A stretch of DNA of 64,000 bases from Ruegeria marisrubri (GTDB lineage: Bacteria; Pseudomonadota; Alphaproteobacteria; Rhodobacterales; Rhodobacteraceae). Position 1 is the stretch's first letter; every line of letters begins with the position of its first letter. Under the pieces are notes generated by a model, which was not told the DNA's origin, ran no database searches, and saw only the letters and a program-made list of their open reading frames with translations. Positions 18,605-28,146 of the stretch are shown one piece after another. The stretch is from assembly GCF_001507595.1 (NCBI RefSeq), contig NZ_LQBQ01000036.1, forward strand, positions 124,001-188,000. Reading direction: 5' to 3'. The position numbers and the translations under genes were made by a program.

Positions 18605-20368
18605 GTGACACAGGTCCTGCGCATCGGAGGAGCCAGCGGATTCTGGGGAGAGGCGCCGCACGCCACCGCGCAGCTTTTGGGCGCGGGCGTGGACGTTCTG
18701 GTCTACGACTACCTGGCCGAGATCACCATGTCGATCATGGCCCGCGCCCGGATGAAGGATGCGTCCCTCGGCTATGCTACCGATTTCGTCACCGATGCGA
18801 TGGCGCCGAACCTCCAGAAGATCGCGGCGGGCGGCATCAAGGTTCTGTCCAATGCGGGCGGGGTGAACCCCTCGGCCTGCGCCGAGGCGCTGCGTGCCCG
18901 GATCGCCGATGCGGGGCTGTCGCTGAAGGTTGCGGTGGTCGAGGGCGACGACCTGCTGCCCCGTGCTGACGAATTCGCGGGAGCGGTCGAGATGTTCTCG
19001 GGCGCACCCATGCCGCCGCGCGACAGGATCGCCTCGATGAACGCCTATCTCGGGGCCGCGCCGGTCGTGGCGGCGCTGGCGGCCGGGGCCGATATCGTCA
19101 TCACCGGCCGCTGCGCCGACAGCGCGCTGACGCTTGCGGCCTGCATGCACCGCTTTGGCTGGACGGCGGGCGACCATGACCTGCTGGCGGCCGGGTCTCT
19201 GGCGGGACATCTGCTGGAATGCGGCCCACAATCCACGGGCGGCAATTTCACCGATTGGCAGCAGGCGGGCGATCTGGCCCGGATCGGCTATCCCATTGCC
19301 GAAATCTCGGCGGACGGTGGCATGGTTCTGACCAAGCCCGAGGGCAGCACGGGCATCGTCTCGCCCGCCTCGGTGGGCGAACAGATGGTGTATGAGATCG
19401 GCGATCCGCAGGCCTATCTGCTGCCCGACGTGATCTGTGACTTCTCCGAGGTGGAGCTGTCCCAGGACGGTCCCGATCGGGTTCGGGTCAGCGGCGCGAA
19501 GGGCCGTGCGCCCACGGGGCGGCTCAAGGTGTCCGCCACATGGGCCGACGGCTATCGCGCCGGGATGGTGTTCCAGATGAACGGCCGCAACGCGCGGGAC
19601 AAGGCGCGCGCCTTTGCGCAGATGGGGCTGGACCGGGCGCGGGCAAGGCTGGCCCAATTGGGCGCGCCGGACTATCGCGAGGTCAGTTTCGAGGCGTTCG
19701 GGGGCAGGCCGGGACCGGGCGAGTACGAGGAAATCGCCTATAAGGCGGCCGTGCGCCATGACGATGCGCGCGCGGTCGGGCTGTTCCTCAAGGAATTGAT
19801 CGGCGGCGCGCTGGCCACGCCTCCGGGCCTGCATTTCTTCACCGGCGGAGGCCGGCCGAAGCCGTCGCCCGTGGTGGCTCTGTTCTCGTTCCTCGTCGAT
19901 GCGGATGCGGTGACCTGTCGCGTGACCCTCGATGGCCAGCCCGTCGCCTTCGGGCCTGTGCGCCTGCCGATCCGGGACATCGAGCCCTCGGTGCCGAAAT
20001 CCCCGCCAGCGGCGGAACCGGCGGCGGAAACCGTCGCCCGCCCGCTGGAAGAGCTCGCCTGGGCCCGGTCCGGCGACAAGGGCGACAGCGCCAATATCGG
20101 GGTGATCGCGCGGCACCCGGCCTACATGCCGTATATCTGGGAGGCACTGACGCCTGAGGCGGTCGCACGGGTCTTTGCCGATGAACTGCGGGGCGAGGTC
20201 GCGCGGTTCTACTTGCCCGGCATCGACGGGATGAACATTCTGATGACGCAGGTGCTGGGCGGCGGCGGCGTCGCCTCGCTGCGCAATGATCCGCAGGGCA
20301 AGGCCTTTGCCCAGAAACTCCTGTCCCTGCCGGTGCACGTGCCGGCCGGGCTGATCGTGAATTCCTGA
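18605..20368 (+). CDS. Acyclic terpene utilization AtuA family protein
   Basis: A 587-aa protein beginning with TQVLRIGGASGFWGEAPHAT, and DYLAEITMSIMARAR further on. These are hallmarks of the AtuA (DUF1446) core, which fills about residues 1-440. A smaller C-terminal AtuA-like ferredoxin-fold domain follows (LAWARSGDKGDSANIGVIAR, about 490-509). AtuA is needed for citronellol/geraniol growth in Pseudomonas, but its reaction is not established. The GTG at 18605 was chosen because the conserved core starts at once and AGGA lies 6 nt upstream; the ATG at 18518 would add 29 unrelated residues. First gene of a tightly packed catabolic operon. Confidence 0.85.
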   Translation: MTQVLRIGGASGFWGEAPHATAQLLGAGVDVLVYDYLAEITMSIMARARMKDASLGYATDFVTDAMAPNLQKIAAGGIKVLSNAGGVNPSACAEALRARIADAGLSLKVAVVEGDDLLPRADEFAGAVEMFSGAPMPPRDRIASMNAYLGAAPVVAALAAGADIVITGRCADSALTLAACMHRFGWTAGDHDLLAAGSLAGHLLECGPQSTGGNFTDWQQAGDLARIGYPIAEISADGGMVLTKPEGSTGIVSPASVGEQMVYEIGDPQAYLLPDVICDFSEVELSQDGPDRVRVSGAKGRAPTGRLKVSATWADGYRAGMVFQMNGRNARDKARAFAQMGLDRARARLAQLGAPDYREVSFEAFGGRPGPGEYEEIAYKAAVRHDDARAVGLFLKELIGGALATPPGLHFFTGGGRPKPSPVVALFSFLVDADAVTCRVTLDGQPVAFGPVRLPIRDIEPSVPKSPPAAEPAAETVARPLEELAWARSGDKGDSANIGVIARHPAYMPYIWEALTPEAVARVFADELRGEVARFYLPGIDGMNILMTQVLGGGGVASLRNDPQGKAFAQKLLSLPVHVPAGLIVNS

Positions 20369-20381
20369 CAGGGAGGCGTCG

Positions 20382-22001
20382 ATGGGCTTTGTCAGCCAGG
20401 TCGTCCGAGACAGTGAAACCTTTGCCAAGAACCGGGCCGACATGCTGGCGCTGGTGCAGCAGCTGCGCGACCTCGAGGCGCGCCCCGTGGCGCTGTCGGA
20501 AAAGCGGCGCGAGCGGATGGAGGCGCGCGGCCAGCTGACCCCGCGCGACCGTCTGGCGCGCCTGCTGGACCCGGGGATGCCGTTCCTGCAACTGCACAGC
20601 CTCGCGGGCTACATGGTCGACAGTTCCGACCCCGAGAAATCGGTGCCCGGCGCCTCGGTCATCATCGGCATCGGCTTCATCTCGGGGGTGCGCTGCATGG
20701 TCGTGGTCGATGACAGCGGCATCAAGGCGGGTGCCATGGTCGAAATGACGGCCGCAGCCTTCCTCTCGGCGCAGGAGACGGCGCTGCGGCACAACCTGCC
20801 CTTCGTGCATCTGGTGGAAAGCGCCGGGGCCAACCTGATGGAATACAAGGTCGAGCTTTGGGCCAAGGGCGGCAGCCTGTTCCGCAACCTTGCCCGCCTG
20901 TCGGCGGCAGGGCTGCCGAACCTTGCGGTGCTGCATGGCCCTTCGACGGCGGGCGGCGCCTATATGCCGGGGCTGGCCGACTACGTGATCGGGGTGAAAA
21001 AGAACGGCATGGCCGCGCTGGCCGGGGCCGCGCTGGTCCATGCGGCGACGGGCGAAAAGGCCAATGACCGCGATCTCGGCGGCTCCGAGATGCACGCCTC
21101 GACCTCGGGGCTGGTGGAATACCTGGCCGAGGACGATGCCCACGGCGTCGAGATCGTCCGCGACGTGATCGCGCGGCTCGACTGGAACAAGTCGCTGCCG
21201 CCGCGCCCGGCCCGCGCCTTTGCCGAGCCGCGCCATGACATCGAGGACATCGCAGGCGTGGTGCCCACCGACTATCGCATCCCCTATGACGTGCGCGAGG
21301 TGGTGGCCCGCATCGTCGATGGCTCGGATTTCGAGGATTTCAAGCCGCTCTACGGCGCGTCCACGGTCTGCCTTCAGGCGGCGATCAACGGCATCCCGGT
21401 GGGGATCATCGGCAACAATGGCCCCATCGACCCGGCCGGCGCCACCAAGGCCGCGCAGTTCATCCAGCTCTGCGGTCAGGCGGATATCCCGTTGATCTTT
21501 CTCAACAACACCACCGGCTACATGGTCGGCACGCAATACGAGCAGGCCGGCATGATCAAGCACGGGGCCAAGATGATCCAGGCCGTCACCTCGGTCGATG
21601 TGCCGCGCATCACGCTCTATATCGGGGCGAGTTTCGGGGCCGGGAACTATGGCATGTCGGGCTTTGCCTACGAGCCCGATTTCCTCTTTGCCTGGCCCAA
21701 TGCCACGACCGGCGTGATGGGCGGCGAGCAGGCGGCGGGAACCATGGCGATGGTGGCCCGTGCCGGGGCAAAGCGAAAGGGCGAGGAGATCGACGAAGAG
21801 CGGCTGGCCAGGCAAAGCGCGATGATCGCGGCGCATTTCGACCGGCAGGCGGGGGCCTTCTACACCTCGGGCCGCTGTCTGGATCACGGCGTCATCGACC
21901 CGCGCGACACCCGCCGCGTTCTGGGCTTCTGCCTTGAAACCTGCCTCGAAGGGCGCGCCCGCAAGGTCAAGCCCAGCAGCTACGGCGTGGCGAGGTTCTG
22001 A
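20382..22001 (+). CDS. Acyl-CoA carboxylase beta subunit (carboxyltransferase)
   Basis: A 539-aa carboxyltransferase. The N half contains LVESAGANLMEYK (near 145-157) and GPSTAGGAYMPGLADYVIGV. The C half contains GNNGPIDPAGATKAAQFIQL and IGASFGAGNYGMSGFAYEPD, the acyl-CoA and carboxybiotin sites. It moves CO2 from biotin to an acyl-CoA alpha or gamma carbon. It lacks the PRQ...FPDREHFGRIFYN segment that I expect in methylcrotonyl- and geranyl-CoA carboxylases, so its substrate is probably different. The biotin-bearing alpha subunit lies two genes downstream. It overlaps the next gene by 1 nt. Confidence 0.9.
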   Translation: MGFVSQVVRDSETFAKNRADMLALVQQLRDLEARPVALSEKRRERMEARGQLTPRDRLARLLDPGMPFLQLHSLAGYMVDSSDPEKSVPGASVIIGIGFISGVRCMVVVDDSGIKAGAMVEMTAAAFLSAQETALRHNLPFVHLVESAGANLMEYKVELWAKGGSLFRNLARLSAAGLPNLAVLHGPSTAGGAYMPGLADYVIGVKKNGMAALAGAALVHAATGEKANDRDLGGSEMHASTSGLVEYLAEDDAHGVEIVRDVIARLDWNKSLPPRPARAFAEPRHDIEDIAGVVPTDYRIPYDVREVVARIVDGSDFEDFKPLYGASTVCLQAAINGIPVGIIGNNGPIDPAGATKAAQFIQLCGQADIPLIFLNNTTGYMVGTQYEQAGMIKHGAKMIQAVTSVDVPRITLYIGASFGAGNYGMSGFAYEPDFLFAWPNATTGVMGGEQAAGTMAMVARAGAKRKGEEIDEERLARQSAMIAAHFDRQAGAFYTSGRCLDHGVIDPRDTRRVLGFCLETCLEGRARKVKPSSYGVARF

Positions 22002-22798
22002 TGGAACTGCCGGTTTCCGAGCAACTGGAGCTTGAGCGTGACGGCGCATGGTTGACCGTCTGGTTCAACACCCCCGAGAAACGCAACCCGCTGACCGGCG
22101 AGCGTGTCGCGGCGCTGATCCGCCTGTGCGAGGCCTTGCAGAACAGCGACATTCGCGGTGTCACCTTTCGCGGCCGGGGCGGCATGTTCTGCGCGGGCGG
22201 TGACCTCAAAGCCTTCCGGTCGATCCTTCAGGGCGGTGCCCGGCACGAGGACGTGGTGCAACTCAGCCTGCAGGCGGCCGACCTGTTCGACGCGGTGTCC
22301 GGCCTGCCGCAATTCACCGTGATGGCGGTCGAGGGCGCGGCGATGGCGGGTGGTTTCGGTCTGGCCTGTTGCGGCGATTACGTGCTGGCCGACGAGGCCG
22401 CGCGGTTCGCGCTGACCGAGGCGCGGATCGGGCTGACGCCCGCGCAGATCGCGCCCTTCGTCGTGCAGCGGCTGGGCCAGCGCACCGCGCGCCGCCTGAT
22501 GCTGACGGGCGAGACGCTTGCCGGCGATGCGGCCCGGGAGGCGGGTCTTGTCGACCGGCTGGTTCCGCCCGGAGAGATGGAGGCGGCGATTGCCGATCTT
22601 CGCGCCCGGATGGCGGCCGTGGCCCCGCAGGCGCTGGCGGCGATCAAGCGCCAGGTCGCGGCGCTGCCCACGCAGACCCGCGCCGAACAACGGCAGGCCG
22701 CGGCCGACAGTTTTGCCGCGGCCATGCTCTCGGACGAGGCGCGCGAGGGCATTTCGGCCTTTCTGGAAAAACGCAAACCCCAATGGGCGGAGAACTGA
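22001..22798 (+). CDS. Enoyl-CoA hydratase/isomerase family protein
   Basis: A 265-aa crotonase. GRGGMFCAGGDLKAF near residue 57 and VEGAAMAGGFGLACCGDY near residue 109 form the oxyanion hole. FALTEARIGLTP near residue 132 supplies a catalytic Glu. It lies between the carboxylase beta and alpha genes, as AtuE/LiuC do in terpene and leucine catabolic operons, which suggests it hydrates the carboxylated enoyl-CoA product. Substrate unproven. Confidence 0.9.
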   Translation: MELPVSEQLELERDGAWLTVWFNTPEKRNPLTGERVAALIRLCEALQNSDIRGVTFRGRGGMFCAGGDLKAFRSILQGGARHEDVVQLSLQAADLFDAVSGLPQFTVMAVEGAAMAGGFGLACCGDYVLADEAARFALTEARIGLTPAQIAPFVVQRLGQRTARRLMLTGETLAGDAAREAGLVDRLVPPGEMEAAIADLRARMAAVAPQALAAIKRQVAALPTQTRAEQRQAAADSFAAAMLSDEAREGISAFLEKRKPQWAEN

Positions 22799-22800
22799 CG

Positions 22801-24774
22801 ATGGCGTTCGACACGATTTTGGTGGCCAACCGGGGCGAGATCGCGGCCCGCGTGATCCGGTCGGCCCGCGATCTGGGGCTGCGGACGGTGGCGGTCTACA
22901 CCACGGCTGACGAACGCGCGCCACACGTGGCGTTGGCGCATCAGGCCGTCTGGATCGGCGAAGGGCCGGTCGGCGACAGCTATCTGGACGCGGACAGGAT
23001 ATTGGCGGCTGCCCGCGAAACCGGCGCGGGGGCGATCCATCCCGGCTATGGCTTCCTGTCCGAGAACGCGGATTTCGCCAGCGCGGTCGCGGCGGCGGGG
23101 CTGACCTTTGTCGGGCCAGACCCTCAGGCGATCCGGGCGATGGGCAACAAGGCGGGGGCCAAGCGCCTGATGATCGCTGCCGGCGTGCCCTGCGTGCCGG
23201 GCTACGAGGGCGAGGACCAGTCGGACGAGGCGCTGATCAGGGCCGCGCAGGACATCGGCTATCCGCTGATGGTCAAGGCCGCTGCGGGCGGCGGCGGGCG
23301 CGGCATGAGGCTGGTGCAGGAACCGGCCGACCTGCCCAAGGCGCTCGCCTCGGCCCGCTCCGAGGCCGCCAATGCCTTCGGGTCGGACGAGTTGATCCTT
23401 GAAAAGGCGATCATCGAGCCGCGCCACGTCGAAATCCAGGTCTTTGCCGATGCGCATGGCAACGTCATCCATCTGGGCGAACGCGACTGTTCCGTCCAGC
23501 GCCGCCATCAGAAGGTGGTGGAAGAGGCGCCATGCCCGGTGATGACGCCGGAGCTGCGCGCGCGCATGGGCGCGGCGGCGGTCGAGGCGGCGCGGGCGGT
23601 GAACTATCGCGGTGCCGGGACGGTGGAATTCCTGCTGGATGCCTCGGGCGCGTTCTACTTCCTAGAAATGAACACGCGGCTGCAGGTCGAACACCCCGTG
23701 ACCGAGATGGTCACAGGGCTGGATCTGGTGGCCATGCAGATCGCCGTCGCACAGGGCGCGCCGCTGCCTCTCGCGCAGGAGGAGGTGCGCTTTGACGGCC
23801 ACGCCATCGAGGTGCGGCTCTACGCCGAGGACCCGGCCAATGGCTATCTGCCGGTGACCGGCCCGGTCGACCTCTGGCGCCCGGCCCAAGGCCCCGGAAT
23901 CCGCGTCGATGCCGGTATCGTGCAGGGGCAGGAGATCTCGCCCTTCTACGACCCGATGCTGGCCAAGATCATCGCCCACGGCCCGACGCGGCAGGCGGCC
24001 CGCGCGCGGCTGATCAAGGCGGTCGAGGACAGCGTTCTGCTGGGCACGGTGACCAACGCGGCATTTCTGGCCGCGGTGCTGCGCCACGAGAAATTCGCGG
24101 CAGGCGTGGCGACGACGGGGTTTCTCGATCAGGTCTATCCCGACGGGTTCCCGGTCGGTGAGACGCACCCGCAGGACGCGGCGCTGGCCGTTGCGGCCTT
24201 GATGCAGCATGACCGCGATGCGGCGCTGGCGCGGGCCGGTTATGTCTCGGCAGACCAGCTGGGCTGGTCCAGCGCCCCGCTGTTGCCGCGCGGTCTGACC
24301 CTGCTGGCGGGGGACGCGAGGATCGACGCCACCGCAAGCGCCACGCGCGACGGGTGGCGCGTCGGGGTCGGTGCCGAGCAATACGAGATCGAACTCGCGA
24401 CCGAGGGGAATGATCTGCGCGCCCGCATCAATGGCCGCAAGGTCGAGGCGGTGGCGCATATCGACGGCGACACGGTGCAACTGGCCGTCGGGGCCGCGCG
24501 GCACAAGTTCCGCCGCCTGCGGGCCGGGGCGCAGGACGAGGCCCATGCCGGAGGTGGTCGTGTCACCGCGCCGATGCCCGGGCTGGTGCTGGCCATCGAG
24601 GTCGCCCAGGGGCAGGCCGTGACCAAGGGCGACACGCTGGCGGTGCTTGAGGCGATGAAGATGCAGCACCAGATCACCGCATCCGTGGCGGGCGTCGTGA
24701 CCGAGGTGCGCGTCGCCACGGGACAGCAACTGGCCTCGGGCGAGGTGATGATCGAGATCGAGGAGGAGGCCTGA
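22801..24774 (+). CDS. Acyl-CoA carboxylase alpha subunit (biotin carboxylase + BCCP)
   Basis: A 657-aa protein. The biotin carboxylase part (about 1-445) starts FDTILVANRGEIAARVIRSA. It includes the ATP-grasp loop VKAAAGGGGRGMR near 158 and EMNTRLQVEHPVTE near 290. A linker/BT-like domain follows, and the C-terminal biotinyl domain has the target Lys in LEAMKMQHQ near residue 620. It carboxylates its own biotin using ATP and bicarbonate and passes CO2 to the beta subunit encoded at 20382-22001. Two bases separate it from the hydratase gene. The ATG at 22801 is set by the conserved N-terminus. Confidence 0.93.
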   Translation: MAFDTILVANRGEIAARVIRSARDLGLRTVAVYTTADERAPHVALAHQAVWIGEGPVGDSYLDADRILAAARETGAGAIHPGYGFLSENADFASAVAAAGLTFVGPDPQAIRAMGNKAGAKRLMIAAGVPCVPGYEGEDQSDEALIRAAQDIGYPLMVKAAAGGGGRGMRLVQEPADLPKALASARSEAANAFGSDELILEKAIIEPRHVEIQVFADAHGNVIHLGERDCSVQRRHQKVVEEAPCPVMTPELRARMGAAAVEAARAVNYRGAGTVEFLLDASGAFYFLEMNTRLQVEHPVTEMVTGLDLVAMQIAVAQGAPLPLAQEEVRFDGHAIEVRLYAEDPANGYLPVTGPVDLWRPAQGPGIRVDAGIVQGQEISPFYDPMLAKIIAHGPTRQAARARLIKAVEDSVLLGTVTNAAFLAAVLRHEKFAAGVATTGFLDQVYPDGFPVGETHPQDAALAVAALMQHDRDAALARAGYVSADQLGWSSAPLLPRGLTLLAGDARIDATASATRDGWRVGVGAEQYEIELATEGNDLRARINGRKVEAVAHIDGDTVQLAVGAARHKFRRLRAGAQDEAHAGGGRVTAPMPGLVLAIEVAQGQAVTKGDTLAVLEAMKMQHQITASVAGVVTEVRVATGQQLASGEVMIEIEEEA

Positions 24775-24775
24775 G

Positions 24776-25903
24776 ATGAATTCCGAACTGTGCCGCAAGC
24801 TGGGTATCGAATTCCCGCTGTTTGCCTTCAGCCACTGCCGCGACGTGGTGGCCGCCGTCAGCCGCGCCGGGGGCATGGGGGTGTTCGGGGCGGTGCTCTA
24901 CACACCCGAACAGCTGAGGACCGAACTGGAGTGGATCGACGCAAATTGCGACGGCAAGCCGTACGGGGTGGACCTGATCGTGCCGACCTCGCTGCAACGG
25001 CAGGACGCCGAGCCGTCCGATGAGCAACTGCTGGGCGCCTTGCCCGGCGAACACCTGGATTTCGTCGAGGACGTTCTGGCCCGCAGCGGCGTGCCGGCCG
25101 ACGATCTGGCCGAGCGGCGCAAGGCGATGCTGCATATCTCGCACAACCTCAACAACGCCGGCGCGGACGAGATGCTGGACGTCGCCTTTTCCTTTCCGAT
25201 CAAGCTGATCGCCAACGCGCTGGGCACGCCGCCGCAGATCATGCTGGACCGCGCCCGCGAGGCCGGGGTGCCGGTGGCGGCGCTGGTCGGGTCGAAGAAA
25301 CATGCCGAACGGCAGGTGGCGGCGGGGGTGGACATACTGGTCGCCGCCGGGGGCGAGGCCGGTGGCCATTGCGGCGAGGTCTCGACGATGGTGCTGGTGC
25401 CCGAGGTGGTGTCGGTGGCAGGCGATACGCCGGTTCTGGCCGCGGGCGGCATCGTCACCGGCCGCCAGATGGCCGCCGCGATGGCCATGGGCGCGGCGGG
25501 GGCTTGGTGCGGCTCGGTCTGGCTGACCACGGCCGAGGGCGAGCCGGGGCAGAAGATCAAGGAAAAGATGCTGGCGGCCTCGTCGTCCGACACGGTCCGG
25601 TCGCGTTCGCGCACCGGCAAGACCTCGCGCCAGTTGCGCTCGACCTGGACGGATGCGTGGGAGGCAGGCGGGCCCGAGCCCCTGCAGATGCCGTTCCAGT
25701 CGCTGATCTCGGAGCCGGCACTGGGCAAGATCGAGAAGCTGGCCGAAGGTGGCCACGAAGGTGCCGCCGATCTGGCGACCTATTGGGTCGGGCAGGGCGT
25801 CGGGTTGATGAACCAGATGTCCTCGGCGGCGGCGGTGGTTCAGGAGTTCAAGCAGGATTACATCGACGCCGCCGAGCGTCTGATGGCGACCTTGGAGGGG
25901 TAG
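24776..25903 (+). CDS. Nitronate monooxygenase family protein (FMN TIM barrel)
   Basis: A 375-aa flavoprotein of the 2-nitropropane dioxygenase/enoyl reductase II-like family. It shows PLFAFSHCRDVVAAVSRAGG near the N-terminus, the FMN-phosphate region VAAGGEAGGHCGEVSTMVLV at about 194-213, and LAAGGIVTGRQMAAAMAMGA at about 221-240. Members oxidise alkyl nitronates, but many act on other substrates. It follows the carboxylase alpha gene by 1 nt, so it belongs to the same operon. Its role in an acyl-CoA pathway is not obvious from the family. Confidence 0.82.
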   Translation: MNSELCRKLGIEFPLFAFSHCRDVVAAVSRAGGMGVFGAVLYTPEQLRTELEWIDANCDGKPYGVDLIVPTSLQRQDAEPSDEQLLGALPGEHLDFVEDVLARSGVPADDLAERRKAMLHISHNLNNAGADEMLDVAFSFPIKLIANALGTPPQIMLDRAREAGVPVAALVGSKKHAERQVAAGVDILVAAGGEAGGHCGEVSTMVLVPEVVSVAGDTPVLAAGGIVTGRQMAAAMAMGAAGAWCGSVWLTTAEGEPGQKIKEKMLAASSSDTVRSRSRTGKTSRQLRSTWTDAWEAGGPEPLQMPFQSLISEPALGKIEKLAEGGHEGAADLATYWVGQGVGLMNQMSSAAAVVQEFKQDYIDAAERLMATLEG

Positions 25904-25905
25904 GG

Positions 25906-26697
25906 ATGGAGCAGGCGAAGGATTTTCTGGACGAAAGCGAGGCGCTCCATGCGGTGCTGGCGGATGTCTCGGGCGAGCAGTGGAACACGGTGACGCAGTT
26001 CAAGGGCTGGACGCTGAACGACGTGCTGGTTCACCTGCATTTCTGGAACCGGATGGCCGACCTGTCGCTGAATGACGAGGCGGCGTTTCAGGCGCGCGTG
26101 GCCGAAACCTTTGCGGGCATCCAGTCCAAGGGCTTTCGCGCCACCGAGAACGCGATGATCCCCGAGCGCGGAGACGAGCTGCGCGAGGCTTGGCGGGCGC
26201 TCTATACTGACATGGGCCGGCGATGGGCCGGGCTCGATCCCAAGCGACGGGTGAAATGGGCCGGGCCGGACATGTCGGTGCGCTCGTCCATCACCGCGCG
26301 CCAGATGGAAACATGGGCCCACGGGCAGGAGGTGTTCGACATTCTCGGCGTCGAGCGGCAGGAGACTGACCGCATCAGGAACATCGTGGTTCTGGGGGTG
26401 AACACCTTTGGCTGGTCCTACAAGGTGCATGGCCGCGAGGTGCCCGAGGTGATGCCCCGGCTGGAACTGACCGCGCCGTCGGGCGCCGTCTGGGACTTCG
26501 GCGAGCCGGGGGAAAACCGCATCACCGGCCCGGCGGTCGACTTCGCGCGGGTCGTGGCCCAGACCCGCAACATCGCCGACACGACTCTGACGGTCGAAGG
26601 GCCTGTCGCCGCCGAATGGATGTCGATCGCCCAATGCTTTGCCGGCGGCCCCGAGGCCCCTCCGGCCAAGGGGGTGCGCCACAAGGTCGGCGGCTGA
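25906..26697 (+). CDS. TIGR03084-like DinB/maleylpyruvate isomerase-fold protein
   Basis: A 263-aa protein with an N-terminal four-helix metal-binding fold. VLVHLHFWNRM near residue 41 and METWAHGQEVFD near residue 132 supply His ligands as in the DinB/mycothiol-dependent isomerase superfamily. It resembles the TIGR03084 group, whose function is unknown. It starts 2 nt after the nitronate monooxygenase-like stop behind a GGAGGGGTAGGG ribosome site. It closes the overlapping part of the operon. Confidence 0.75.
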   Translation: MEQAKDFLDESEALHAVLADVSGEQWNTVTQFKGWTLNDVLVHLHFWNRMADLSLNDEAAFQARVAETFAGIQSKGFRATENAMIPERGDELREAWRALYTDMGRRWAGLDPKRRVKWAGPDMSVRSSITARQMETWAHGQEVFDILGVERQETDRIRNIVVLGVNTFGWSYKVHGREVPEVMPRLELTAPSGAVWDFGEPGENRITGPAVDFARVVAQTRNIADTTLTVEGPVAAEWMSIAQCFAGGPEAPPAKGVRHKVGG

Positions 26698-26803
26698 GTG
26701 CAAAGGACGTTGCGTTGCAGTCCGGCGACGCGGCGTCACTCGGATTGGCTTGAATCGGCGGCGACTGTAGCCTGCGGGCAATCTCAGATTTGGAGAAATG
26801 GAA

Positions 26804-27961
26804 ATGTCTCTTTTTACCAGCACCGCCTCCTGGGTCACCGACGAGCACCGCATGTTTGCCGAGATGGCAGGCCGCTTCCTGGATGACGAACTGGTCCCGA
26901 ATATCGAGACCTGGGTCGACAATGGCGTGGTCGATCGCGACTTCTGGCGCAAGGCGGGGGAAACGGGCCTGATGGCAGGCTCGATCGCCGAGGAATACGG
27001 CGGCGTCGGCGGCGGCATGGGCTTCGACTCGGTCACCATCTACGAGCAGACCTCGCGCGGGGATGCGGGCTGGGGCTATGGCATCCAGTCGATCGTGACC
27101 CACTACATCGCCGCCTACGGCAGCGAAGAGCAGAAGCAGAAATGGCTGCCCAAGCTGGCCTCGGGCGAGATGGTCGGCGCGATTGCCATGACCGAGCCGG
27201 GCACCGGGTCGGACCTGCAGGCGGTGCGCACCACCGCCGAAAAGGACGGAAACTCCTACCGTATCAACGGATCCAAGATCTTCATCACCAACGGCCAGAC
27301 CGCCGACCTGGTCATCGTCGTGGCCAAGACCGACAAGACCCAAGGCGCGCGCGGCGTCTCGCTGATCGCGGTCGAGACCGAGGGCGCCGAGGGCTTCCGC
27401 CGGGGCCGCAACCTCAAGAAGCTGGGGATGAAGGCCAACGACACGGCCGAGCTGTTCTTCGAGGACGTGAAGGTGCCGATGACCAACCTCATCGGACCGG
27501 AAGAGGGGCAGGGCTTCTACCAGCTGATGAAACAGCTGCCATGGGAGCGTCTGACCATCGGCATCATGGCGCTGGGCGCGATCGACTTTGCCATCGCCGA
27601 GACGGTGAAATACGTGCAGGAGCGCAAGGCGTTCGGCCAGCGGGTGATGGATTTCCAGAACACCCGCTTCAAGCTGGCCGAGTGCAAGACCAAGGCCGAG
27701 GTGCTGCGCAGCTTCGTCAATGACTGCATCGCCAAGCTCGAGGCCGGTCAGCTGGATGCGGCCACCGCCTCGATGGTGAAATACTATGGCTCCGAGGTGC
27801 AGAACGAGATCATGCATGAATGCCTGCAGCTGTTCGGCGGCTATGGCTTCATGATGGAATACCCGATCGCGCGGCTCTATGCCGATGCGCGGGTGCAGAT
27901 GATCTATGGCGGCACCAACGAGGTGATGAAGGAACTCATCGCCCGCTCGCTGGACGTGTGA
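26804..27961 (+). CDS. Acyl-CoA dehydrogenase family protein
   Basis: A 385-aa FAD enzyme. IAMTEPGTGSDLQAVRTTAE near residue 127 is signature 1. ERKAFGQRVMDFQNTRF near 283, and FGGYGFMMEYPIARLYADAR then MIYGGTNEVMKELIARSL, close the C-terminal domain; the Glu of GGTNE is the probable catalytic base. It is 106 nt after the operon and has its own GGAG site 8 nt before the ATG at 26804 (an ATG at 26798 is too close to that site). It probably gives the enoyl-CoA for the carboxylase/hydratase steps, like AtuD or LiuA. Family knowledge alone does not fix the substrate. Confidence 0.92.
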   Translation: MSLFTSTASWVTDEHRMFAEMAGRFLDDELVPNIETWVDNGVVDRDFWRKAGETGLMAGSIAEEYGGVGGGMGFDSVTIYEQTSRGDAGWGYGIQSIVTHYIAAYGSEEQKQKWLPKLASGEMVGAIAMTEPGTGSDLQAVRTTAEKDGNSYRINGSKIFITNGQTADLVIVVAKTDKTQGARGVSLIAVETEGAEGFRRGRNLKKLGMKANDTAELFFEDVKVPMTNLIGPEEGQGFYQLMKQLPWERLTIGIMALGAIDFAIAETVKYVQERKAFGQRVMDFQNTRFKLAECKTKAEVLRSFVNDCIAKLEAGQLDAATASMVKYYGSEVQNEIMHECLQLFGGYGFMMEYPIARLYADARVQMIYGGTNEVMKELIARSLDV

Positions 27962-27966
27962 TTGGG

Positions 27967-27985
27967 CGGGCGGGTCTCCCGCCCG
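27967..27985. terminator. GC-rich hairpin after acyl-CoA dehydrogenase
   Basis: CGGGCGGG (27967-27974) pairs with CCCGCCCG (27978-27985) around TCT, 5 nt after the stop codon. A second small hairpin, CCGAGC/GCTCGG, lies at 28035-28049. No U-tract follows, so this is a probable rather than certain terminator. Confidence 0.45.
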
Positions 27986-28146
27986 TCGTCAACGGCCCTT
28001 GCGGGCCGCCTCCTCCCGTTGGGCCCGGCCGCGCCCGAGCAAGGCTCGGCCGCGGCGGAGGGGCTGTCCGTCCGCCCCATTGCCGGATGTCCGGTGGTCT
28101 GTCAGACTGATCAGTGTGGCGTGACCGCCACCCGGCAGGAGGCCCC

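Noticed and set aside
20382..22001. Naming the beta subunit LiuB/MccB or AtuC
   Set aside because: A segment I expect in both is missing, so the substrate is left open.
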